A stretch of DNA of 64,000 nt from Heterocephalus glaber (Eukaryota; Chordata; Mammalia; Rodentia; Bathyergidae), in NCBI RefSeq assembly GCF_000247695.1, contig NW_004624783.1:3810618-3874617 (forward strand), in the 5' to 3' direction. A model generated the notes under the pieces. The model made no database searches and was not told the origin of the DNA. It worked only from the letters and a program-made list of their open reading frames with translations. The first letter of the stretch is position 1. Each line of letters starts with the position of its first letter. This document shows, one piece after another, positions 1-11,925 of the stretch. Both the position numbers and the translations under genes were made by a program.

Positions 1-7
1 AGTGGGG

Positions 8-182
8 GAGCTTCCTTCTGGGTGCTGGGATTGGCTCACCTTCTCTGTCCTAGGAGCCTGGAATGGCAACAGGGGAGCTTCCTTCTGGGTGCTGGGACTG
101 GCTGAGCTTCTCTGCCCTAGGAGCCTGGGATGGAGTCTGGAGCTTCCTTCTGGGTGCTGGGACTGGCTGAGCTTCTCTGCTC
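8..182. repeat. Minisatellite, about 2.7 copies of a 65-67 bp unit
   Basis: Three successive units begin at 8, 75 and 140 with GAGCTTCCTTCTGGGTGCTGG and continue through a TGGCT(G/C)A(G/C)CTTCTCTG core. Unit lengths are 67 and 65 bp and the third is cut short after about 43 bp. Copies 2 and 3 are nearly identical and copy 1 differs at a few sites. The array probably continues left of the window. The open frame through it (2-310) exists because the unit lacks stops in one frame and is not evidence of a protein. Confidence 0.9.
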
Positions 183-189
183 AAAGTAA

Positions 190-1740
190 AATTCTAAATG
201 CACAAAAGATATATATGTTTTACAGGAATATATATAAACAAAAAAATCTCATTAACCTCATTAGAATGGTAGTCAATGATCAAGGCATCAAGATTGGGAA
301 AGGGGAATAAAAAGGAATAAATAAGTATATGAAAGAATTAGTGAGTGAATGAGTGAATGAATGGAGACCATGCATGACTCAATGTGTCATGAAATAGAAG
401 TATGACTGACTCAATTTTCTGACCTAATATCTAGTAGAATAGAAAAGAAAAAATCAAATTATGTTCACTGGGGCTTATAACTTAGCAAAGAAGATGGACA
501 TGTTTTATTTAAAAAGTGGAATAGAATGAGTTAGATATTTTACAAACATTCGGCTCATGACTGAGTTGAGATACAAATGATAGTGTAGTAACTTACACCT
601 GAGTGGAGGCTGGGGAGATGAGGAGTGGCCTTGTAGAGGAGATAACAAGATCTTAATTGGATAAATAGATATGGACATAATAATACAATTCAAAGGAAGA
701 TAATTGAAAGTGAATAATTATAAAAAGAAATGCAATGAGAATGTCAAGGAAAGGGATGATAATAGTGAATAGGGAATTAAGGAAGGCATCTTGATCTGTG
801 GCTAAGCCCACAACAGTAGAAAGGTGACATAGTCAATTGGCTGGGCTGTAGCCACATCTAGGTCCAGAATTGAATGATGGCATTGGCCAGCTAGGCATTA
901 AAGATCTGCACAATTTTACATCATAGTGTGACCTGAGAACCAATCAAAAGACTAGCAATAAAAAACAGTATAAACTTCTATTCTGCATCCTTAGGAGGTG
1001 AATCCTTTTAAAACCAGGTCTAACAATGTGTTATTATTGTTTTGAGTACCTCAGCATTTAGATTCTGCCTCCAAATTTGTAGATATAATGAGATAATTTA
1101 CCACAGAAAATTATTGCATGGTCATCAAAAAATAATGAAAGTTGTCACAGCTTTCCTTCTTAATGGTATTTTCTCACTGACCTCTTTCCCCTTACCCTGA
1201 AAATGAGCTTGAGGACTCTAGCAAGGAGCCAACCCAGGGGTCTGATGCTACTTAATTCACTCAAGCAGTCAACCATAAACACATTTTTCAGAAGTAAAGA
1301 CAGCTGCTGTAACTTGTTAATTAAAGCATAAAAGCCCTTAATTAAAGAGACATAAATCACCAAGAAACCTTTAAATTTTCATAATCTTTTGTGGGTTATG
1401 TGTATGCTTCTAGCTATGTTCATTTCAACTTCAAAGGCAAGAGATCTTGGAGTGGTTCAGCATTACTTTCTAATGTCCTGGAGTAGTGGCTTGACAGGAC
1501 TAGGCATTGGGTGGCTGTGTCACGGTGGAACTATTGGTGTGGAGACTGCACTTGAAGAGAGACCTGTCGAATATATATCCCTATTCCTCTCTTAACCTTA
1601 GGCCACTCAAGAGTTTTTGGAAGGTGAAGATTTCAAATACCTATAGGGGATCCAGGAAAAATAAAACAACACAATGGGGAAACAATCAGACAAGCCAAGA
1701 AATTAAAATCCCAAAAGACAAACAGCCTGGGTTCCTCAAA
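190..1740. other. AT-rich stretch, no gene recognised
   Basis: This stretch is AT-rich, with several short GAATGAATGA-like runs near 340-360. Frames reach at most 68 codons and show no domain or flanking splice pattern. No SINE or LTR signature is recognised. Some of the AT-rich sequence next to the L1 end downstream may be older L1 material. Confidence 0.5.
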
Positions 1741-1744
1741 AAGT

Positions 1745-2140
1745 GAGTGTCATGAAAGAAGTTGGAGGACTGTACCACATTAAAGTGATGCTACAACCAA
1801 ATGCTATGGGTAAACTTTGAATGGATCTTAGTTATAAAAAAGTATAAAACATGCTCCTATAAAATAGCTATAAAACACACCAACTATAAAACAATGAAAA
1901 TTGAATTTTAGACAGTATTGATGGAATTATTGATTTGTGTGATAATGGCTCCACTGGTATGTAGATAATGATTAATTCTGGAGATAATAGGTATGTTGAA
2001 GTATTTAGAAGTAAAATTTAATGATATCTATAAATGTGGAAAAATCCCAACAGTTATTTGGTATAGGTGGAGGGCAGCATGTATTCATTTTACTAGTTTT
2101 TAAACTGTTTATGTATGTATAAAACAACTTTATAACAGCA
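1745..2140 (+). mobile_element. L1 3'-end fragment (old L1M type)
   Basis: The order of phrases resembles the 3' end of old mammalian L1 elements: a GGAATTATTGATTTGTGTGA segment, GATAATGGCTCCACTGGTATGTAG, GTATGTTGAAGTATTTAGAAG, and a final TATGTATGTATAAAACAACTTTATAA. No reading frame remains. The family is assigned from memory of L1M 3' untranslated sequence, so the subfamily is not given. Confidence 0.6.
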
Positions 2141-2796
2141 CTTGGGGAGAAAAGAACGACAGCTCTTTCTCTTTGTGCCTTGGAGAGCCCCTCTCCATGA
2201 GAGTCACCAATCTACTGATGTGACAAAATCAAGCTGGGAAAGTCTATCTGGACAAATTTTCTTTTCTGCTGTAACTTAGCATCTGGGTGTTCTGAATGTA
2301 TGCCTTTCCAGGTTTTAAAATAGTATAAGCTTCAGGAGGGAGATAACGGTTTGGGTCTCCACTCTGCGGCACTTATGGTTTATCCATCTGCATCTGATGA
2401 TTAAATGCTCATGAGCACAGTGGTCTCCATCCTCATAGAACTCCCAGTTTAGCATGGAAGACAGGTGACTAACCAGCTCACCAGTCCTCACAATACAATC
2501 ATAACATATAGAAGCTTCTGACACACAGTCAAGCTTCACATGGTGCCTTGTGCCCCCCCCCAAATGTTTGTGATTTCATGACCCTTCTTTCTCAATATAA
2601 ACATAAAAAACAAGGATGCACAGTTATTTCAAAGTGGTGTCTATTATTCTATGAGGCACTGGATGTCACTGCTGGTTGCTGGGGTTCATTGTTGGAAGGT
2701 AAAGGAGAGGTAGGTTGCAGAGGCTGGACTCACAAGGATATTAGAGGTGATTACCAGGATCTAGAATAGGACTTGGATTCTCTAGTTCCAAACTCA
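2141..2796. other. Unassigned unique sequence with a poly-C run
   Basis: No gene or clear repeat is seen. A run of ten C occurs at about 2552-2561. Frames of 73-82 codons on both strands overlap each other and have no supporting features. Confidence 0.5.
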
Positions 2797-2900
2797 GGAA
2801 TCTCCCTCTCTCTGTCTCTCTCTCTCTGTCTCTCTCTCTCTGTCTCTCTCTGTCTCTCTCTCTCTGTCTCTCTCTCTCTGTCTCTCTCTCTCTCTCTCTG

Positions 2901-2943
<43 letters not shown>

Positions 2944-2955
2944 CATATATATATG
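2797..2955. repeat. Compound microsatellite (TC/TCTG)n-(AC)n-(AT)n
   Basis: A TC tract interrupted by TG at regular 8- and 14-base spacings (roughly 2800-2900) passes into about 18 AC repeats (2903-2937) and then a short AT/ATAC tract to 2955. The minus-strand frames through it read as Arg/Glu and Cys/Val repeats and are artefacts of the simple repeat. Confidence 0.97.
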
Positions 2956-3365
2956 GAAATGTCACTGGACTAGACCAAGAAATCTCCATACCCTCCACAC
3001 CTTCTAACTCCTGGATGGAACAACCTCCTTCTCCATGGCTCATGGAAGGAACCTCCTGAGGAAGCAGGATGGATACGTGTGGGATGGAGGGCTGCATGGG
3101 GCTATTAAGGAGCTGTCGTATCTACAGAGTTTGAGAAGAAAATACCCCTGCAACATCCTTTCCAAAGTGTCAAATAGTCCTTTGTCAAAACTGAAAAGGG
3201 CTTTAATGTAGTGAGTGAGAGCTAAAGGGCTCGTGGAGATCATGGTTTTCAAAGGATGCTGCCCAGTTCCAGAACTCTGAGATCAAAGTCCAAATAAAAG
3301 TCAAGACTAGCATAGTTTGAAAGCCACAGATCTAGTCCAACCTCCTCACCATATAAAAGGGAATA

Positions 3366-3782
3366 TATTAGTTTCCTAGGGCTGCTATAACAAAGTGCTG
3401 GACACTGAGTAGCTTGGACATTTATTGTCACACAGGTCTGGAGACTAAAGTCCAAGCTCAAGGTATTAGCAGGGTCATATTCCACTGTAGGCAGTGGGGA
3501 AGGATTCAAACCTTCCTCTTAGCTTCTGGTAAGGCTTGTGACAGAATAGCTCCAATTCTGGAAAGTGTGGCATTCTTTTCATGTATATGCCTGGGTTGAA
3601 AGTTACCCTTTTATAAGGACACCAGCCATTTTGGATTAGGAGCCCACTTACTCCAGTATGCCCTCATCTTAATTAATTATATCTGCAACTAATTATATCT
3701 TATTTTCAAATAAGCTCATATTCTGAGATATTGGGGATGAGGACTTTACCACCACTTGAGGGGAACACAGTTGAATCCATAA
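3366..3782 (-). mobile_element. MLT1-type LTR (ERVL-MaLR), minus orientation
   Basis: The plus strand begins TATTAGTTTCCTAGGGCTGC and continues through ...TTTATTGTCACACAGGTCTGGAGACTAAAGTCCAAG... to ...GGAACACAGTTGAATCCATAA. This is the reverse complement of an MLT1-class LTR. Internal landmarks also match: a CCTTTTATAAGGACACCAGCC segment and CTTAATTAATTATATCTGCAA. It is a solo, diverged LTR with no coding part. Confidence 0.85.
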
Positions 3783-4569
3783 GGATGGGGTAGAAGGAAA
3801 TGGACTTGCCTGGTGATGCCTCCAACTCCAGGTCTAGATCTTCTGATTCATCATCTAGTGCTCTTTCCATTATTGCAAGTTGCCTGCTACCTGATGCTCA
3901 GACTAAGCATGCTCTTCTTAGCTCTAATGCAGCAGTTGTTGGTCACTTGTGATGAATCCCTCATTCAACTTCTTTTTATGAGCAGTTGATCTCTCTTCTT
4001 GGAAGTCCTCTAATGTGTGGCACTTCCTTGGTAGATAGTTCTTGTTTTCTCTCTGGCATGTGAAAGACCAGACCCTCCTTCCATCTCCCATGAGCCAGCC
4101 AGGGTAGACACATACCTGAGACTCAGCCTACTGGTCTACTCTCCTGGTGCCTTGTCCCCTTAGGGAATGTAGTTCTATGTGAAGGCTACTTTGAGACCAG
4201 CCTGTTCCTATAGGGTGGCTTTGCTGGATTTCTACTTTCAGTCTCCAGTGTTCTTCAGTAAGTTCCATCTTTGTCTGAAAGAGGCAGGCAGGATCCATTT
4301 CTGTTAGTTACAAAAGTGAGCTCTGACCAATACACCCAGGGTGTCACTCAGGGAGGTGTCACTGTCTTGCTTTTAATTTTAGAATGAGTCAGGACAGACC
4401 ATGAGGCCCAAAGGATGACAAATTACCATGATGTGGATTGTTTTGTTTTTGTTTTTTCCTGTGTGAGACCTCAGACCTGTTTTCTGAGGGTGTGACTAAC
4501 CCAAACAGGTTGGAGCCAGGGTGGGCAGGGAAAGGAGGCGACTGCCAGCTGCCACATGCTAATTTATAT
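3783..4569. other. Unassigned unique sequence
   Basis: No gene, SINE or LTR is recognised. A T-rich TTTTGTTTTTGTTTTTT run lies near 4441-4456. Confidence 0.45.
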
Positions 4570-5340
4570 TCCACAGCAGCCCATGTTGCATGTCAATTGT
4601 GGGGGTAAACAGCCTCACCTATGGCAGATCACAGGGCCCAGTGATTTTATCTTGTTAAAATTGAGCTTAAACAAAATAGATAAGTGCTATATCATCTCCA
4701 GGAATTAATCCACATATGGTTTATGTTCTGAGACGTTTGCCATGATGCCGCTTGTGTCACCATAAACATAGGTGAGGTGGGGCACTCACTAATTTAATTT
4801 GCTTTCAGATGTGTATGTGTGGGACTTCCTCCAAACCAAATTACTTAGAGAAATAGCATCAAGGCAAGTGATGTGATATTTGTGGCAAACTGAGGGGGGT
4901 CTTGGATTTTTTTCTATACAAAAGGAAAAAAAAGACATGTTAGGGGGTTTATTTTTGATTAAATGCCTTAGCCTTGCTGTGGTATTTATCTTCCTGTGGC
5001 AGCCCCTGATCTAGTCACAATGTGCAATTCCATTAGCATTATCTCTCAATTCATTTGAGAGGGGCTTCAGCCTGGATGGCAGCTGCATAAAGGACTATAG
5101 CATTCTGGAGGATTCTTTCTTATTTCTTCAGCAAGTTTATTCCTTTATCAGCAGCTCGTTTAAAGGAGCTAAAGGGGAACCAATCAAATCATTAAGTGAG
5201 AATTTAATGTGGGGTTTTAAAGGCAAACCTAAAAGCTTTTTGGATTAAAAAGAGGTTAAATGAAATAAATGAACAATGCTTCCACAGCATGCATAACTGA
5301 TGTTGAAGGATACTATACAAGGGCTGTAGATTTATAAAGT
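4570..5340. promoter_or_regulatory. Candidate conserved non-coding element
   Basis: This is a long AT-rich stretch with no repeat signature and many homeodomain- or POU-like cores (for example ATTAGCATTATC, TCATTAAGTGAGAATTTAATG, GCACTCACTAATTTAATTTGC). That texture is typical of developmental enhancers near long-intron genes. Conservation cannot be measured here, so the call is inference only. No open frame of interest overlaps it. Confidence 0.3.
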
Positions 5341-6330
5341 GGGTTATATCTTCATGCTTTTAATGAGAAAAGTGATTTGGCTCAGTTGTTAGGACTCCTA
5401 GGCCACTAGCTGAGCCACTGTGCCACCTGTGACTCTGTTTCTCTACCCGCACCTCACTTCCATCTTTGTCTCAGGGTCACTGCAGAGTTGATGCTGAGAG
5501 GAAGAAAGGGATGATCTTTCTAAAGGGGCTTGAGTACCTGCAGAGAAGGAGGAGGGCAGATGGAAAGTAGATACCGGCAATTCTCATTTGTCTGTGCTAA
5601 TGGGAGGCAGGGCTCCCAGGGAGAAATGAATTGCATTGATAATGCCCAGATCTTGAGTTTCAACACTTCCCTCCCAGAAGGGCCTTTTGCTTTCTGTGCT
5701 GGAAGGTCACCTCCCTGGCTGACTCTGCTTTCCTTCTTCTCCTTGCCCTTGTGTACTCCTTCGGCAAAGTGCCCCCCAGCAAAAAAAAAAAAAAAAAGTG
5801 AAAAAAATGGACAGCAGGTGGAAAGAGGGGAAGGCACTAGGGGTTGGGAAAGCCACATGATAGATAACAGCTTCTGGGAGCTGTTTGTATGATATAGCAC
5901 TTGTAATCCTGTTTTCTGGGAGAGGGATTTTAGATGCCAAAAAAGCACATGACATGTAGCTTTTTTTGAGCAGAGTTAGAAGAGACTGTGACAGATGCCT
6001 GTCCTTGTCATTAAAAATTGTAATACTTAAACATCTGAAAAAGAGAACAGAGACAACCTTTTTTGGGGCCCAAATATGCACCCAATCGTGCGCTAAGTAT
6101 TTAATATGTGTTACAGTCTTTAAAAAGTGTTTCTAAACTTAAAAAAAATGGGCCTTTATGAGTAAATTTTTTGAACACTCCCAACATATGTACATGTATT
6201 TATTTATGAGTTTTATATATGCTATTGTAATGTGTTATGTATAATATATGCACAACTGTATGTATTTTAAAAGAATGACAAAAATAGAGACAGAAGTTGG
6301 ACTTTCTCCCCGCATCAGAATGGAATGGTG
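5341..6330. other. Unassigned sequence with an A17 run
   Basis: A homopolymer of about 17 A lies near 5781-5797, followed by GTGAAAAAAATGG. Overlapping frames of 120-142 codons on both strands (5520-6081) run through the A-run (Lys or Phe runs) and have no supporting features, so they are not called as genes. AT-rich sequence continues to about 6290. Confidence 0.5.
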
Positions 6331-6334
6331 GGCA

Positions 6335-6515
6335 GATGCTAGGTGCTCACAACCCACTCTGGCAATTTCCGTTCCTCACAGCCCACTTGACACGGAGGTG
6401 TTGTTGCTTCCATTTTATAGATGAAGAGCTGGGGCTGGGATTGTTTTAGTGATTTTCCGAGACAGCTGGGGTTGTAACTCAGGTCTGCAGGTCTGGGATC
6501 TTTCTATTCCAGTGC
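6335..6515 (-). mobile_element. MIR SINE fragment, minus orientation
   Basis: The plus strand shows the reverse of a MIR: CTTCCATTTTATAGATGAAGAGCTGGGGCTGGGATT, then GATTTTCCGAGACAGCTGGG and GTAACTCAGGTCTGCAGGTCTGG. The ATTTTATAGATGA core is diagnostic of the MIR/L2-like family in reverse. It is heavily diverged. Confidence 0.6.
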
Positions 6516-7470
6516 CTCCCCTCTTTTCTTTCCCTCCCTCCCATGCAGAGCTGGGTTCCCAGGGCCCACCATTCCTTTCTGCTTCTGTGCCAAGACTTCC
6601 AAGTGGATCATATCTGGAGAGGATGCCTCCGAATCTTGACTAGTCCAAATCAAACTTAATAATCCCATTTCTCTTTTCTAGTTTCCCAACTTCCCTTGCA
6701 GCTTGGAGTGGTCGTGTAACTCAGTTCTGGCCAATCAGACACATGGAAAGTTTTCAGGAAACTTCACTTGCTGTTAGCAGGAGAGCCCCTCCAGGAGGGC
6801 ACCCTGGGACCCCTCTTCTCTTCTCTTTGTGTCTTAGACATGATTATTGGAGGGGATTCTGGAGCTGAGGTCAGCCCTCTTCTAGCCATGTGGAAATAAG
6901 TCTAATGGTGAAAGGGCATCTTTCTAAGGATGAGGCATGGAAAAAGTAGAAAGAGGCTGGCTCCTGGCCACCTCACTGAGTCTCTGCTCTAAACCAGCGG
7001 TCACCTACTTCCAGCCTTCTCATGTGAAATGTAAAATGTCTTTAAAGTTTAAGCAGCTAAATGAGTGTTTTGATAATTGCAGACAAAAACATTCCTAACT
7101 GACAGCCTCTAGTTCTAATAGCATTTTTCTTCCTCAGTTCATTTCTTCAGTTTCCTTCTGTGCTCAGTCTGTATAGTAATTTTTAGGAACAAGGCTTTAT
7201 GTCCATATGGTATAATAAGTCATGACCCATAGGTCTTTTTAGGGCTATGATTAATTTTCCTTTTTCTATTTTATCTTCCTCCATTATATTATTATATGCA
7301 TCTTTGTGTGTATATAATGGCTTATTCCATTTATTTTCCTGTGCAGTTCTGCCTGCACTAATGCTTTCATGGTTCCCAAAATGTGCCTGCCTTAGAACTG
7401 AACATTGTTTCTTCTTTGTACCAGTCTTTCTCTGTTTGCTGTTTCCTAAATCTGGCCAACTCCTTGTAAA
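6516..7470. other. Unassigned unique sequence
   Basis: No gene or recognised repeat. Frames here (61-75 codons) are hydrophobic by chance because of T-rich sequence. Confidence 0.45.
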
Positions 7471-7808
7471 TTAAGCTTAATTGTCAACTGGACTGGATTA
7501 AGATATGTCTAGCAGATTAGTAAAGCACAATTCTGAGTTTGCCTGGGTGGGTCACAGGCACGAGATTTTGGGAACGGTATTTGATCCCTGCCACCTGGCC
7601 TTTTCTTCTTTGGCTTTTTCTCTGATATGCTTCCTTGATGTCATGAACTAAGCATCTTTATTCTACCATGCCCTTCCACCATGATATTCCTGCCTTGGAG
7701 CCAGCCGCCCATGGAACAGCTGAATCCTCTCAAACCATGAGCCAAATTAAACTTCTCCTTTAAATTGCAGGTGTCACGTATATTGTGCCAGCAATCAAAA
7801 AGCTAACA
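7471..7808 (+). mobile_element. ERVL/MaLR-like solo LTR
   Basis: The element opens with TTAAGCTTAATTGTCAACTGGACTGGATTAAGATATGTCTAGCAGATTAGTAAAGCAC and ends with ...AACCATGAGCCAAATTAAACTTCTCCTTTAAATTGCAGGTGTC... This is the layout of class III LTRs with a late AATTAAA-type polyadenylation signal. No internal retroviral sequence follows. The family name is uncertain. Confidence 0.6.
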
Positions 7809-7825
7809 TACTCCTTGCCATTTAT

Positions 7826-8105
7826 GTCTCAGCTCAGAGGTTGTCACCTCAGGGAAGGTTTTCCTATCCTGTGTACCTCCACTCGTCACCACACTATGGT
7901 TTTATTTTCTTCATTAAACTTACCACAGCCTGTAATTAATTAATTAAACTTGATAATTCTTGCCTCTACTCAGATAGTACATTCCACATGAGCAAGAAGC
8001 TTGTCTTCCATGAGCTGCACCCTGTCTCCAGCACCCACAACAAAGCTTGGCACATCTCTGGAGCTCAGAACACTCTTACATAACAAATGAACAGATGCAA
8101 GGATG
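7826..8105 (+). mobile_element. L2 LINE 3'-end fragment
   Basis: The segment follows the classic L2 3' end: GTCTCAGCTCAGAGGTTGTCACCTCAGGGAAGGTTTTCC, a gap with ATTAATTAATTAA, then ACATTCCACATGAGCAAGAAGCTTGTCTTCCATGAGCTGCACCCTGTCTCCAGCACCC, ending AACAAATGAACAGATG. It is non-coding and ancient. Confidence 0.75.
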
Positions 8106-8149
8106 AGTGGATCTGAGGCACCTGCTCATCTGAGTCTTTGGCTTTGTTT

Positions 8150-8480
8150 CCCATGGGAATATTTCAGTTTTTATGAAATGGGAATGTTAAAAGGTAAAGT
8201 AATCAGCTTTCTATGCAAACTGCTAATCAATCTATTATCAATGCTTCACTATTTAAAATTCTAACTTAGAAGAACATCTATCAATGTGGTTATTATTTCT
8301 CATTGAGATGAACCTATAAAAGCAGAGACACAATTAGAAAAGAATAGTTGTAATTTGAATATGGTATTATGATCAGTAAGAATTTCTTTCTGAATAACAC
8401 ACTTTCCCTTGCAGTCTCCTGCTACTAGGCAAATGCGTATGTCTTATCATCAACAACATACTACTAGACTTATTAATTTA
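8150..8480. promoter_or_regulatory. Candidate conserved non-coding element
   Basis: AT-rich unique sequence without a repeat signature, including TATGCAAACTGCTAATCAATCTATTATCAATGC, which packs POU-like (ATGCAAA), TAATCA and ATCAAT motifs. This is inference from texture only. Confidence 0.25.
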
Positions 8481-8499
8481 CTGTTTTGGCCTCAACTCA

Positions 8500-8610
8500 C
8501 CTGAAAACCCTTAAGGGTAGTGACTGTGGCTGGAACAGCTTTGATCTTCAGTACAGTGCCATATGGTAGGTAGTCCATAGATTTTTTTTTTTTTGAGTGG
8601 ATGATTCTAA
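8500..8610 (+). mobile_element. L2 3'-end fragment with T12 run
   Basis: AAAACCCTTAAGGGTAGTGACTGTGGCTGG...CAGTACAGTGCCATATGGTAGGTAGTCCATAGA resembles the final segment of L2 (a 'GCAGGGACTGTGTC...CAGTGCCTGGCACATAGTAGG' type order). A T-rich run (8581-8594) sits where the terminal repeat lies. Confidence 0.5.
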
Positions 8611-8782
8611 ACATGATATGAATTATTCTAATATCCCATTTGCATATTTTGCTCTACAATTATAAAGAAATGTAAAAATAAACACATTTTTACAGTCCTA
8701 TGAAGATCTGTGATATCTCTTTTAGTCTTCGGAAAATATCTTTATCATTGTCATTATTTTACTATTTCTTCCTTTTCTTCCC

Positions 8783-8825
8783 CCTTCCTTCCTTCCTTCC
8801 TTCCTTCCTTCCTTCCTTCCTTCCT
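8783..8825. repeat. (CCTT)n tetranucleotide microsatellite
   Basis: Ten tandem CCTT units lie in a pyrimidine-rich context (8761-8825). Confidence 0.97.
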
Positions 8826-9894
8826 AAGATGTGGGCTCTCTCCCTATAGGTTTTATGCCTGAAGAAGCATGAAGAAGCAGAAAGGTAGGTGATGGCCATA
8901 CCTGAAATATATTGTTAAAGTCACTAGGAAAGAAGAGATGGGATGGTTCAGTTTTGATAGCCGGAGAAGAAAATGATGAGGACATTAGTAATACTGATTG
9001 CACCATGGAGGAAGCATAGTTAGGAATGGTAAAGGGACATTCAGACTGAAAATTTGGAACTCTGAAAGAAGAAGCAAATACACATTCTTTCACAGAGAGA
9101 TGCATTTGATGATGAGATAATTTCCTCCAGGGTAGAGATGCTGTTGTTTAGGTCATTTAAGACAAACTAGAACAGGAAAGAGCAGTCATTATTTGTAGTT
9201 TCTCAGATGTTCATACCATGGTTAGGTATAGAAAAAAACCTTTCCAGCCCTTAGGTTTTTGGTACCTGGGATGAGATGGTGTCACCCAGAATGGCATCCA
9301 TACCTGAGAACCTCTCTCAGACACGAAGACTTTCGGGTTCTTATTAGTTGTAGAAAGCTTCTGAAGCTAAAGGGTATAGAAATGGAGGAATAGAAAGGAT
9401 CTGTAGAAAAGGGAGAGACACTTACAGAAAAGGAAGACAAAAGCAATCCGGGACCACAGCGAAGAAAAACTGGGGCTTCCGGAGTGCATGAAATGGAAGG
9501 CAGGCTTGAAAACCAAGGAGAAAAAATGAAAAAGCAGAGCCTGGAGTTATAGAAGCATCCAGTGGGAAAATGATCAGGCCAAGACTGCAGAGGATGGTAG
9601 ATTTGCAGAATGAGGTGTGCAGAACAGGGATGGGAAGAGGAGGCAGGATTTGAGCTCTGTGTCTACTTGTTCCTTTCCTCTCACTCTTGGACCCTATGTT
9701 TCTGACTTCATTTTTGACTCCCCTTCTCTATGATGGTCTTGGGTGGAATGTTGTTTATCTTCCCTAGAAGTTACCTCAGAAGCATTCCAGCTCAAATCAA
9801 TAATCATCTACTGGGTCAATGAAAGCCTATGGCATTGTGGAGGTCCCATCAGTAAGCAAAAAACAAGGAAAACTTCCGATCTTTAGTGATATCA
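8826..9894. other. Purine-rich unassigned sequence
   Basis: Rich in GAAG/GGAA on the plus strand (for example GAAGAAGCATGAAGAAGCAG near 8862-8881) and probably old repeat-derived, but no family is recognised. The 93-codon minus-strand frame at 8824-9105 runs antisense to this purine-rich stretch, has a Ser/Phe-rich composition and no supporting features. Confidence 0.4.
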
Positions 9895-10458
9895 GAGGTC
9901 ATTTAATCTAAATTCCGACCTTCACTTAAGTTCCTTCCTGAATGCATCAAGTGATGAAGACCTCATTATCACCCAAGGAAATCTATTTTGTCTTTAGAGA
10001 GCTCTGACTATTAGAAAGCTATTCCTCTTATTGGGTCAAAATAGCTCTATATAAGATAAATCTCATCCATTGATCCTACTCCTACATCTTAAAGTTAAAA
10101 GTTAATGTAGCAACTCTTCCCCTTGGCAACTTCTCAAATATTAGAAGCTGTTCCCTTGGGTCTCAATTTCTCAAAGTTGAATGTTATCAGTTCCTTTGAT
10201 TCTTTCAAATATAACAAGATTTTAATTTCCTTTGGAGCTTGGCCACTGTCCCCTGCAGCGCTCGCATTTATTCTAAGGTAAGGGCCTTGAGCTGTATACA
10301 ATAACTGAGGTAAACCACTCAAGTGGAGGACACCATCATCTTTCCCTTTGTAATTCCACTCCCCATTAATGTAGCTTATGATCCCAGTTAACATTGGCAG
10401 CATCTTCCTCTTGGTTAATACTAAGCTTTTGGTTGTACTTTTAAAAAATATGATCATT

Positions 10459-10566
10459 GGGCTGGGCATTTAGCTCAGTGGTTCCAGTGCCTGCCTCGCA
10501 AGTGCAAGGTCCCACATTTGCTCCCCAGTACCAAAAAACAACAAAAAAACAAAAAAACCACAAAAA
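10459..10566 (+). mobile_element. tRNA-derived ID-like rodent SINE
   Basis: The head GGCTGGGCATTTAGCTCAGTGGTTCC carries the pol III A box (TAGCTCAGTGG). It is followed by TGCCTGCCTCGCAAGTGCAAGGTCC, a B-box-like region (TTTGCTCCCC in place of GTTCGATTCC), CAGTACC and an A-rich tail with AAC spacers. It is inserted in the L3/CR1 remnant, so it is younger. Confidence 0.9.
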
Positions 10567-11590
10567 ATGCAATCATAGCTCTTTGGTCCTGTATTTGCAA
10601 AATTGTTCTCTATACTTATATATAGGACCTTGGTTGTTTTCCTATTCCATTTCATTTTGTTAAAGCTTCCTGATAGTTTCAGCAAGCAAAACTGCTTTAG
10701 TACAGATACCTGTAGTTTAAATAAAATGAGTCTTCTTGCTTCTGCCTTAAGACCCAATGCAACTTGATGATATTCAAAAGAAATACAAAATCAACTTGAA
10801 AGCACTGAAAAATTACAGAGCTCTTTATTGATGGCATCTTGAAGAGCCACTGAAAGGAGGAAGCACATCATATGCCCCCAAAGACTTCCTACAAGGCTTT
10901 TAGTGACTGCTGGTCAGGACTCCCCAGGTTCCCTGTCTTTACAGCCTTCTTCCTGACTGGTGCCCTCATCCTCACCTCTCCTTCTCCTGCTGGTTCTGGC
11001 TCCACACTTCTTCCTGTTACCGGCATCCTTTTTCTTTCTGAAGAGCTTCATACATTTTCAAACATAAACTTGTTAAGCTTCTCTTACTTTTTTCATCCTC
11101 AGCATCATGCCAAAATGTCAAATATTACCGTTGAAAATGCCCAATATTAAGCAAAGAAAGGTTCTTTTCTTTTTAGGATGGCAAAGGTTTGTAAACACTT
11201 ATAATTTTACTGTAGCCTTAGACAAATTTGAAGATCATGTTTCCTCTACCTTTATCCATGTCATTAGTAAGTGTGTTGAGCTAATTGTTCAAGAACAGAG
11301 CTCTGACACATATCCCAAGAAAGCCTTCCTTCATGCTGTCTTTGATGCATTAATGAAGATTTTAGGGTTTAACCACTGAGCCAATTAATCCACCAGCCCA
11401 TACTGCTTCCTGCTGTACAAAGATTTTATTTAAAAATATTTCAAATGCCTTGGTGCAGTTTAGATATTCTCTCTTATGTGTCCTCAACTTCCAGGCCTCA
11501 CAGCCTTGTTGAATTATGGAGTGAGACTAACCCAACAAAGTTTGTTCTTTGTGATTGCTATAAGCCCAATGGTAGCACCTTCCTTAAGCC

Positions 11591-11925
11591 CATATGGCTA
11601 AGTCCCCACTCCCAGTGTGAAGGTGTCTGGAGATGGAGCCTTTGGAAGGTGATTAAGTTTAGATGAGGACTTGAGGGTGAAACTCCCACCCATGATGGGA
11701 TTGATGTCATGGGTGAGAAGAGAAAATTGAGAGCTCTGCATGAACCAAGGAATATCCATGTGAGGATATAACCAGGAAGAGGGCCCTCATGAAGAATCTT
11801 TCTGTGCTAGTATCTGAATCTCAGACTTCAGCTTCTAAAACTATAAGAATGAAATATTTGTTGCTTAAGCCACCCAGTATATGGTATTTCACCACAGAAA
11901 CCTCAAATAACTCCAGTCTTATTCT
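11591..11925 (+). mobile_element. MLT1-type LTR (ERVL-MaLR), plus orientation
   Basis: Recognised by GATGGAGCCTTTGGAAGGTGATTAAGTTTAGATGAGGAC, GGGCCCTCATGAAGAATC, CTTCAGCTTCTAAAACTATAAGAATGAAATATTTGTTGCTTAAGCCACCCAGTATATGGTATTTC and a final ACAGAAACCTCAAATAACTCC. The first part of the LTR is missing or unrecognisable. It splits the L3/CR1 remnant. Confidence 0.8.

Noticed and set aside
2741..3097. 118-codon minus-strand frame rich in Arg/Glu and Cys/Val
   Set aside because: It is the translation of the TC/AC microsatellite.
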